A DNA stretch of 64,000 nt from Pelobates cultripes (taxonomy: Eukaryota; Chordata; Amphibia; Anura; Pelobatidae). Below, piece by piece: positions 54,880 to 64,000 of the stretch; the first letter of the stretch is position 1, and every line of letters starts with the position of its first letter. The stretch is taken from positions 242,678,480 to 242,742,479 of the forward strand of contig OW240917.1 in NCBI GenBank assembly GCA_933207985.1. The letters run 5' to 3'. The notes beneath the pieces are model-generated. The model was not told the DNA's origin, made no database searches, and saw only the letters and a list, made by a program, of their open reading frames with translations. Position numbers and translations under genes: made by a program.

Positions 54880-57800
54880 CTTTTCAGTGTCCAATAACAT
54901 TGTAATATTTGTAATGATACATGTAAAGATGTGTACCAGTATTAGATAGTGTACATTTCTTCAATGATGTGTAATAAAGTGTGATGTTGTGCATTACTGC
55001 TTGAAAATGTGTAAATATGTGCAATTATGTGCAAAAATGCAAACATGATTATCAGTGTGTGATAAAGGCAAAATATGTAAATTGGTGCTGAGTAAAGATA
55101 TTCAACCGCACACGATAAAGGGTGAGTATGGTGCATGCTAGTGAAGTGTAAATATGGGAACTAGGGTGGGATAAAATGTAAACATGTGTATAGTGTGGGA
55201 TAAAGTGTACATATGGGCACTAGTGTGGCAAAAAGTGTAAATACAGCACTAGTGTGGGATAAAATGTAAATATGAGCACTAGTGTGGGATAAAGTGTAAA
55301 TACGGGCACTAGTGTGAGATAAAGTGTAAATACAGGCACTAGTGTGGGATAAAGTGTAAATATGGGCACTAGTGTGGGATAAAGTGTAAATACAGGCACT
55401 AGTGTGGGATAAAGTGTAAATATGGGCACTAGTGTTGGATAAATTTGCAATAGTGTGGGATAAAATATAAATATGTGCACTAGTGTGGGATAAAGTGTAA
55501 ATATGAGCACTAGTGTGGCCTAAAGTGTAAATATGGTTAATAGTATGGGATAAAGTGTACATATGGGCACTAGTGTGGGATAAAGTGTAAATACGGGCAC
55601 TAGTGTGGGATAAAGTGTACATATGGGCACTAGTGTGGGATAAAGTGTAAATACGGGCACTAGTTTGGCATAAAGTCTAAATATGGGCACTAGTGTGGGA
55701 TAAATTGTAAATACGGGCACTAGTGTTGGATAAATTTGCAATAGTGTGGGATAAAGTATAAATATGTGCACTAGTGTGGAATAAAGTGTAAATATGGGCA
55801 CTAGTGTGGGATAAAGTGTAAATATGGGCACTAGTGTTGGATACATTTGAAGTAGTGTGGGATAAAGTATAAATATGTGCAATAGTGTAGGATAAAGTAT
55901 AAATATGTGCACTAGTGTGGAATAAAGTGTAAATATGGGCACTAGTGTGGGATAAAGTGTAAATATGGGCACTAGTGTTGGATACATTTGAAGTAGTGTG
56001 GGATAAAGTATAAATATGTGCACTAGTGTAGTGTGGGATAAAGTAAACATGTGTAAATATGTACATATGGGCACTAGTGTGGCAAAAAGGTAAATAAAGT
56101 GTAAATATGGGCACTAGTGTGGGATAAAGTGTAGTGTGAGATAGTGTAAATACAGGCACTAGTGTGGGATAAAGTGTAAATATGGGCACTAGTGTGGGAT
56201 AAAGTGTAAATACAGGCACTAGTGTGGGATAAAGTGTAAATATGGGCACTAGTGTTGGATAAATTTGCAATAGTGTGGGATAAAATATAAATATGTGCAC
56301 TAGTGTGGGATAAAGTGTAAATATGAGCACTAGTGTGGCCTAAAGTGTAAATATGGTTAATAGTATGGGATAAAGTGTACATATGGGCACTAGTGTGGGA
56401 TAAAGTGTAAATACGGGCACTAGTGTGGGATAAAGTGTACATATGGGCACTAGTGTGGGATAAAGTGTAAATACGGGCACTAGTTTGGCATAAAGTCTAA
56501 ATATGGGCACTAGTGTGGGATAAATTGTAAATACGGGCACTAGTGTTGGATAAATTTGCAATAGTGTGGGATAAAGTATAAATATGTGCACTAGTGTGGA
56601 ATAAAGTGTAAATATGGGCACTAGTGTGGGATAAAGTATAAATATGTGCACTAGTGTGGGATAAAGTGTAAATATGGGCACTAGTGTGGGATAAAGTGTA
56701 AATACAGGCAGTAGTGTGGGATAAAGTGTAAATACGGGCACTAGTGTGGGATAAAGTGTAAATATGGGCACTAGTGTTTGATAAATTTGCAATAGTGTGG
56801 GATAAAGGATAAAGTGTAAATACGGACACTAGTGTGGGATAAAGTGTAAATATTGGCACTAGTGTTGCCTAAAGTGTAAATACGGGCACTAGTGTGGGAT
56901 AAAGTGTAAATATGGGCACTAGTGTGGGATAAAGTGTAAATACTGGCACTAGTGTGGGATAAAGTGTAAATAAGAGCACTAGTGTGGGATAAAGTGTAAA
57001 TACGGGCACTAGTGTGGCATAAAGTGTAAATACAGGCAGTAGTGTGGGATAAAGTGTAAATACGGGCACTAGTGTGGGATAAAGTGTAAATATGGGCACT
57101 AGTGTTTGATAAATTTGCAATAGTGTGGGATAAAGGATAAAGTGTAAATACGGACACTAGTGTGGGATAAAGTGTAAATATTGGCACTAGTGTTGCCTAA
57201 AGTGTAAATACGGGCACTAGTGTGGGATAAAGTGTAAATATGGGCACTAGTGTGGGATAAAGTGTAAATACTGGCACTAGTGTGGGATAAAGTGTAAATA
57301 AGAGCACTAGTGTGGCATAAAGTGTAAATATGGGCACTAGTGTGGGATAAAGTGTAAATACGGACACTAGTGTGGGATAAAGTGTAAATATTGGCACCCA
57401 GCGCCTTAAAGCAAAATGGCACTTGCGGATGAAGTGTAAATATGGGCACTAGTGTGGGATAAAGTGTAAATACTGGCACTAGTGTGGGATAAAGTGTAAA
57501 TAAGAGCACTAGTGTGGCATAAAGTGTAAATATGGGCACTAGTGTGGGATAAAGTGTAAATACGGGCACTAGTGTGGGATAAAGTGTAAATACAGGCACT
57601 AGTGTGGGATAAAGTGTAAATACAGGCACTAGTGTGGGATAAAGTGTAAATATGGGCACCAGTGTGGGATAAAGTGTAAATACAGGCACTAGTGTTGCCT
57701 AAAGTGTAAATACAGGCACTAGTGTTGCCTAAAGTGTAAATACAGGCACTAGTGTGGGATAAAGTGTAAATATGGGCACTAGTGTGGCATGAAGTGTAAA

Positions 57801-57990
57801 TATGGGCACTAGTGTGGGATAAAGTGTAAATATGGGCACTAGTGTGGGATAAAGTGTAAATATGGGCACTAGTGTGGCATGAAGTGTAAGAAGATGCAAT
57901 GATGTGATAAAAAGTAAATATATTCAACCGTAAATAATAAAGTGTGATCATTTGTAACTGTGTGTAATAAATATATTTGACGGCATGTGA
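54880..57990 (+). repeat. 30-bp minisatellite array
   Basis: The core 55140-57895 is about 90 copies of a 30-bp unit (gggcactagtgtgggataaa + gtgtaaatac/t). Diverged units lie at both edges and share tattcaaccg (55098 and 57916). Larger blocks are duplicated at offsets of about 820 bp (55321-55790 with 56141-56610) and about 328 bp (56773 with 57101). A non-unit insert of about 36 bp lies at 57396-57432. Long antisense frames (for example 217 residues of IYTLSHTSAH type) follow from the 30-bp period and are not genes. Confidence 0.95.
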
Positions 57991-59210
57991 TACAGTGTAG
58001 GGAGCTGTCTTCTTTAAAAGGGAGACATCTTGTCCCAGGATATTTAATATTTTTTACTTTTCCCCTATATTTAACAAATATGTTTGTGTGTAAGGCCTGA
58101 AAAATAAAATTAAATGTAGAAATTCACACTGCACTATCTAGTTTTATTCTGGCACTAGGCGCCTCCATCTTGCCTTCCCTGTCAACCATTATTGTAAGCT
58201 CTGCCCTTTGCACCTGTTAGCACCATCGAGAGCGTAGAGATCATAGTGATGGGACGAGGAAGAAAATGAATGTTTTTGTTTCCCTTCCCCCAGTGTGCAC
58301 TGACTGTGCCAAGATTGATCTAGATTTTGATGTCAGTTGCTATCTCTAATATACATTTCAAAGAAAATATGAAAAAAACAACAAAAAAAAACGTTTCCAC
58401 AAGTAATAGATGATTTTTCATTGTTTTATTCAATGGTGTAATTTTGCCGAAGAATGACGGCTCCCCCTTAAATAGTCTGACAGCGACAGATGAAGCATAA
58501 AACCTATAGAGCAGTGCGTGATAAAGAGATAAAGGCACGAATGATACACATGTAAAAATCACACGCAGGATTGTGTTAAAGTATTACAGAAAACATACGT
58601 GCGTGCTGTGGCTCATGTCAGTCGCTCATTGCTCTGAGTAAGCATAGCTTAGTTATATCTCAGTAGAGATGGTTTCCATGGTAACGGGTTGGATTCATGA
58701 CATTCAGAGACTTTCTGCTTGACTTGGCTAATCCAAGGGGGAAGTTTATTTGCTTCCTCCTTGTAATGAGAGCTTAACCATGCATATTCAAAACATACAG
58801 CGTGGAAAGGCAACACGTATGACATACTATAAACATACAGGTCACCGAGGGAGCGCCCTGTCTATACGATAAATAGGAAGGGAGGTGAACTAGGGTATGT
58901 GTATATATAGGCTTTAAATTAAATATTGTACTGCAGGACCCATAGGTAGTGACCATGTCACAGATATATATACACACATACAAACCTTTATAGGCATCTT
59001 CTATCTAATATATATTAATATATTTTTTAAAATGTGTAGATAAATATGTAGACAGAGAAAGATGAGAGAGAACGAGAGATAAGAGACAGAGAATACCAGG
59101 TTTATCAGCTCATTATCTAATTAATTAATCAAATGGTTCAGGGATATCATCCTGCGATGGCATTATTCCCCTTACGGAATGTCCATTATTAATACTATAT
59201 CTCTTTATTT
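57991..59210. other. No gene recognised (about 1.2 kb)
   Basis: Unassigned. Contains a palindromic X-box-like site at 58672-58685. Confidence 0.55.
58672..58685. promoter_or_regulatory. RFX X-box-like palindrome
   Basis: GTTTCCATGGTAAC matches the consensus for RFX transcription factor X-boxes (GTNRCC-N-RGYAAC) on both strands. It is an isolated match and chance occurrence cannot be excluded. Confidence 0.35.
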
Positions 59211-59680
59211 TACTAAATTTCCCTTCACTTTCTCTTTGAATTATTTTATATATTAGGAAGTTCTGTTTGTCTCTTCTCTGGCTTAATTATAGAACGCAAC
59301 GCACATTAATACAAACACCGACACTCTCTCTGTCCCTTACATGACATTACACACTGCACTCTCTCCGTCTCTTAGATAACATTACACACTGCACTCTCTC
59401 TGTCTCTTACATAACATTACACACTGCACTCTCTCTGCTTCTTTACTAAATTTCCCTACTGCACTTTCTCTTTGAATTATTTTATATATTAGGAAGTTCT
59501 GTTTGTCTCTTCTCTGGCTTAATTATAGAACGCAACGCACATTAATACAAACACCGACACTCTCTCTGTCCCTTACATGACATTACACACTGCACTCTCT
59601 CCGTCTCTTAGATAACATTACACACTGCACTCTCTCTGTCTCTTACATAACATTACACACTGCACTCTCTCTGCTTCTTA
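59211..59680 (+). repeat. 233-bp tandem duplication leading into the 35-bp array
   Basis: The segment starting tactaaatttccc at 59211 recurs at 59444 with near identity, including its own few 35-bp units. The array edge was thus duplicated as a block. Confidence 0.85.
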
Positions 59681-61675
59681 GATAACATTACATACTGCAC
59701 TCTCTCCGTCTCTTACATAACATTACATACTGCACTCTCTCTGCATCTTAGATAACATTACATACTGCACTCTCTCTGCATCTTAGATAACATTACATAC
59801 TGCACTCTCTCTGTCCCTTACATAACATTACATACTGGACTCTCTCTGCATCTTAGATAACATTACATACTGCACTCTCTCTGCTTCTTACATAACATTA
59901 CACACTGCACTCTCTCTGCTTCTTAGATAACATTACATACTGCACTCTCTCTGTCCCTTACATAACATTACATACTGCACTCTCTCTGCTTCTTAGAAAA
60001 CATTACATACTGCACTCTCTCTGCTTCTTAGATAATATTACATACTGCACTCTCTCTGCTTCTTAGGTAACATTACATACTGCACTCTATCTGCCTCTTA
60101 CATAACATTACATACTGGACTCTCTCTGCTTCTTAGATAACATTACACACTGCACTCTCTCTGTCCCTTATATAACATTACATACTGCACTCTCTCTGCT
60201 TCTTAGATAACATTACATACTGCACTCTCTCTGTCCCTTACATAACATTACATACTGCACTCTCTCTGCTTCTTAGATAACATTACANNNNNNNNNNNNN
60301 NNNNNNNNNNNNNNNNNNNNNNNNNNNNNNNNNNNNNNNNNNNNNNNNNNNNNNNNNNNNNNNNNNNNNNNNNNNNNNNNNNNNNNNTACATAACATTAC
60401 ATACTGCACTCTCTCTGTCCCTTGCATAACATTACATACTGCACTCTCTCTGTCTCTTACATAACATTACATACTGCACTCTCTCTGTCCCTTGCATAAC
60501 ATTACATACTGCACTCTCTCTGCCTCTTACATAACATTACACACTGCACTCTCTCTGTCCCTTGCATAACATTACATACTGCACTCTCTCTGTCTCTTAC
60601 ATAACATTACATACTGCACTCTCTCTGTCCCTTGCATAACATTACATACTGCACTCTCTCTGCCTCTTACATAACATTACATACTGGACTCTCTCTGCAT
60701 CTTAGATAACATTACATACTGCACTCTCTCTGCTTCTTACATAACATTACACACTGCACTCTCTCTGCTTCTTAGATAACATTACATACTGCACTCTCTC
60801 TGCCTCTTACATAACATTACATACTGCACTCTCTCTGCTTCTTAGATAACATTACACACTGCACTCTCTCCGTCCCTTACATAACATTACATACTGCACT
60901 CTCTCTGTCCCTTACATAACATTACATACTGCACTCTCTCTGCTTCTTAGATAACATTACATACTGCACTCTCTCTGCTTCTTAGATAACATTACATACT
61001 GCACTCTCTCCGCCTCTTACATAACATTACATACTGCACTCTCTCCGTCTCTTACATAACATTACATACTGCACTCTCTCTGTCTCTTACATAACATTAC
61101 ATACTGCACTTTCTCTGCTTCTTACATAACATTACACACTCCACTCTCTCTGCTTCTTACATAACATTACATACTGCACTCTCTCCGTCTCTTACATAAC
61201 ATTACATACTGCACTCTCTCTGTCCCTTACATAACATTACATACTGCACTCTCTCTGCTTCTTAGATAACATTACATACTGCACTCTCTCTTCTTAAGAT
61301 AACATTACATACTGCACTCTCTCTGTCTCTTACATAACATTACATACTGCACTTTCTCTGCTTCTTAGATAACATTACATACTGCACTCTCTCTGCTTCT
61401 TAGATAACAATACATACTGCACTCTATCTGTCCCTTACATAACATTACACACTGCACTCTCTCCGCCTCTTACATAACATTACACACTGCACTCTCTCTG
61501 TCTCTTACATAACATTACACACTGCACTCTCTCCGCCTCTTACATAACATTACACACTGCACTCTCTCTGCTTCTTAGATAACATTACACACTGCACTCT
61601 CTCCGCCTCTTACATAACATTACATACTGCACTCTCTCTGCTTCTTAGATAACATTACATACTGCACTCTCTCTC
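59320..61675 (+). repeat. 35-bp minisatellite array with assembly gap
   Basis: Units of cattacatactgcactct + ctctgcttcttagataa with variants (tgtccct, cttacataa). About 65 copies are present. The period is not a multiple of three, and no long frames occur here, unlike the 48- and 30-bp arrays. Confidence 0.95.
60288..60387. other. Assembly gap, exactly 100 N
   Basis: The run of N is 100 bases inside the 35-bp array. A round 100 usually marks a gap of unknown size, so the true array is probably longer. Confidence 0.95.
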
Positions 61676-61794
61676 TCTTGCACTACACTGATTAACCAAT
61701 TTTTGTGCTATTTTGGTTCATCTGAATAGCGTTTTTCCCGAAATGATTTCATGGACGAAGTTTGTCAGAACCAAAATACCACATTTTGTAAACA

Positions 61795-62116
61795 ATTAAA
61801 TATATAAAGGGAATCAGCACAGTAAAGGAGCGAACTATATTTAAAAGGAGAAAAACAAGGACATAGTCTTTAGGGGCAAAGGTTTAAAAATAATATCAGG
61901 AAGTATTACTTTACTGAGAGGGTAGTGGATGCATGGAATAGCCTTCCAGCTGAAGTGGTAGAGGTTAACACAGTAAAGGAGTTTAAGCATGCGTGGGATA
62001 GGCATAAGGCTATCCTAACTATAAGATAAGACTAGGGACTAATGAAAGTATTTAGAAAATTGGGCAGACTAGATGGGCCGAATGGTTCTTATCTGCCGTC
62101 ACATTCTATGTTTCTA
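61795..62116 (+). pseudogene. LINE reverse transcriptase C-terminal relic
   Basis: One frame reads YYFTERVVDAWNSLPAEVVE then VNTVKEFKHAWDRHK, the C-terminal signature of CR1/L2-type RT ORFs, followed by stops and gggcagactagatgggcc wording common in amphibian repeats. No upstream RT remains. Confidence 0.6.
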
Positions 62117-62139
62117 AGTGATGGTGGTAATTACCCAAA

Positions 62140-62310
62140 ACATGACCAGCTCTTGATTGTAAGTTTGTTCGAGCAGGGTCCTCAGTAGTCTATTGTTCCT
62201 GTCAAAATCTTTGTTTGTCTCCTGTGTTGTTAAAGTTCCATTATTAATATAGTAAAGCACTGTGGAATTTGTTGGCTCTATATAAATGCCAATAATTAAA
62301 TTAATATGTA
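62140..62310 (+). mobile_element. L2-type LINE 3' tail relic
   Basis: gattgtaagtttgttcgagc then agtaaagcactgtggaa and ttggctctatataaatgcc is the plus-strand form of the L2 tail seen reversed at 53790 and 5436. Confidence 0.6.
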
Positions 62311-63360
62311 TCGCGTGATATTGTCAAGCTCTAATATCATTCAAACTACAACTTTATCCTCCTTGTGTCGGGAGATACTAATTTTCCCCATCCTCTTTTC
62401 GGAGTCATCCTCCCAGCACTTTATTAATATATCCTAGATTCCCTCTTCATTTCACCCTCAAGGGCAGACTAAATGGACCAAATAGCTTCAATCTATTAAA
62501 ATTATACATGACTCTCCTTATTGTTTATTTTACTTTTACTTTGCATCATCCATGCATCGTTCATTTAATCAAATATTTTCTAAATTTTCCTCTGTACTAT
62601 TGTAATGTATACTATGTTCTGAAAAAGTAGATTGCATTGTGCAGATTGAGGTAAACTTCGGCAAGACGTATAACTGAGAAGTGGCCAAAGAACCTTCAAG
62701 GACGTTATGAGACATAAGCCTCACTGACTAAATAATAAGCCTAAGAGTCAAAACAATGTCAAGCATACCAGACTCTGGAATACTGAATAATCAAGCTGAA
62801 TTTTGGAATCAGGAGAACGTGCAAAAATTGATACATTCCACCCAACAGTGACCTGTACGTTGGATGGCAAGGCAGCAGAAAATGCTAAAGCAGTAGGTAC
62901 CAGGTCAACTATGCACTCTGTTTTATTGTATCTCCATCTTCACTGTTATGATATTGGTTTTTCTCGAGTCACATTGTCTCAGATATCTGACTTTCTCCTC
63001 AGCCTCCTTAATCACATCCATTCCTTCTCAGTTTGCTCTATCTAAAACATTTCCTTCTCAACCTCCAATATAATATTATCTTCTCCTCACCCTACTTCCA
63101 ACTTCACTTTCTTCCTGCTTCCCATTCTTGCTCCCATCATCTACACCATCTCTTAAAGTCACTTTTTTCTCTATTGTGTCTTGTGTCTCATTTCCTTCAC
63201 TTCACTTTCTTCTCGCCCTCCATCACATCACCACCGAATTTCGGAAGTGCCGAATCGAATTGTCAAAGTGTCGAATTTTGGAAGTGCCGAAGTGCTTCAG
63301 ATTTCTGAAAAGTGGCAAAACAGGAGATGGAGGGAAAATTAAGGGAATAATGACAGGAAT
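62311..63360. other. No gene recognised (about 1 kb)
   Basis: Pyrimidine-rich sequence around 62990-63220. 63230-63290 repeats a ttcggaagtgccgaa phrase. Small overlapping ORFs lack domains. Confidence 0.55.
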
Positions 63361-63590
63361 CTAACCCTACCCTTAACCCTAACCCTACCACTTACCCCAA
63401 CCTTCTTCTAACCCTACCCAAACACCCTAACCCTACCACTAACCCGAACTCTACCCTTGACCCTTAGCCCAACCTTCCTCTAACCCTAAGCCTAACCCTA
63501 CCACTAACCCGAACTCTACCCTTGACCCTTAGCCCAACCTTCCTCTAACCCTACCCTTACCCCTAACCCTACCCACATCTTCATAAATAA
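63361..63590 (+). repeat. Degenerate telomere-like repeat block
   Basis: Many copies of CCCTAA and variants (aaccctaccac, aacccgaac, acccttgaccc). A block of about 60 bp (ccctaccactaacccgaac to ttcctctaaccctaa) occurs twice in tandem (about 63430 and 63493). The vertebrate telomere repeat is (TTAGGG)n, and here its complement is interrupted and degenerate. Confidence 0.7.
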
Positions 63591-64000
63591 CCCGGTTTAG
63601 CAAATCATGACTCCCATAGCTGTCCATGGAATGATTTTGCAGAAATAATTCACACATACTTATAGGCATTTTACATTGAAGGTAGTGATGGGAAATAGAA
63701 CCGATAACAAATTTTCATTGTTAATGCAAAAAAAAAAAATGGATGAGAAAAGAAAATGGTAATCTCTGGAGGCATTTTACAGCAAGTCAGAGAATATTTG
63801 CAAACGTCCCTAGTCCTCATACTAACGTCTTTTTCATGGAATCAGAATGCGTTGTGCATTTAATAATGGGAAACATAGCAATATATTGCTTTACCAGGTA
63901 TCACTGATTCCTCATGGAATTGAGGAACACATTAGTGTAGCATTTTGTGAAAGAAAAAAAAATATGAATACTATTTTGTATATATCAGAGGGATTCTTGT
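63591..64000. other. No gene recognised
   Basis: AT-rich with an A12 run near 63728. Nothing assignable. Confidence 0.6.

Noticed and set aside
55161..57951. Many antisense ORFs of IYTLSHTSA type, up to 217 codons
   Set aside because: Produced by the 30-bp period. Several frames are open at once, which real coding does not show.
59320..61675. CRISPR-like regular spacing in the 35-bp array
   Set aside because: Units are contiguous variants of one sequence with no unique spacers, and the context is a vertebrate genome.

Overview
This window looks like non-genic chromatin from an amphibian, most likely a frog. That inference rests on the repeats: many TTAA-flanked T2/Kolobok-type MITEs, Penelope-like elements (PLEs) with GIY-YIG ends and hammerhead-like ribozymes, Ngaro-type tyrosine-recombinase retrotransposons, an L2-like LINE, an L1-like element, Tc1 and hAT transposons, and several large simple arrays. 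I found no exon, tRNA, rRNA or CRISPR that I would assign to a host gene. Every coding segment with recognisable homology belongs to a mobile element. The species cannot be named from the sequence.

Layout. 0-8.9 kb: a solo ERV-like LTR, a T2 MITE, two L2-type 3' tails and a TG-rich minisatellite. 8.9-10.6 kb: an L1-like element that runs from 5' UTR and ORF1 straight to a poly(A) tail, with no ORF2. 11.4-15.0 kb: nested and abutting MITEs. 15.9-18.4 kb: a 48-bp minisatellite split by a 5'-truncated PLE that keeps its GIY-YIG end and a decayed hammerhead. 19.4-23.6 kb: a microsatellite and a decayed hAT with its transposase. 23.6-31 kb: mostly nothing recognisable, with foldbacks, GA/CT tracts, a SINE piece and a T2 MITE.

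31.4-41.4 kb is a stack of insertions. A Tc1 transposase fossil is split by a 9.5-kb block bounded by 15-bp direct repeats. Inside the block are a nearly complete Ngaro element (minus strand: gag, RT-RNase H, tyrosine recombinase, SGNH hydrolase, with A1-B1-A2-B2 split direct repeats), a hAT MITE with a perfect 8-bp target duplication, and a 0.66-kb element with 50-bp perfect inverted repeats. 41.4-42.5 kb: a second PLE 3' end with a well-preserved hammerhead core. 43.5-48.8 kb: a second, diverged Ngaro on the plus strand, with frameshifts and an inverted RNase H segment.

48.8-64 kb: a palindromic hAT-like MITE, a foldback, an L2-like RT end, a 2.75-kb array of 30-bp units, a 2.4-kb array of 35-bp units containing a 100-N gap, LINE relics and a degenerate telomere-like block. 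The long open frames in these arrays arise because 48 and 30 are multiples of three.

How the parts work together: in each Ngaro the products would be a CCCH-finger Gag, an RT/RNase H that copies the RNA, a tyrosine recombinase that integrates a circular DNA, and an SGNH hydrolase of unknown role. The split repeats would provide templates for circle formation. In the PLEs, the hammerhead would cut the element RNA at its terminal repeat. No search or folding program was run. All family calls come from motifs and by-eye comparison.
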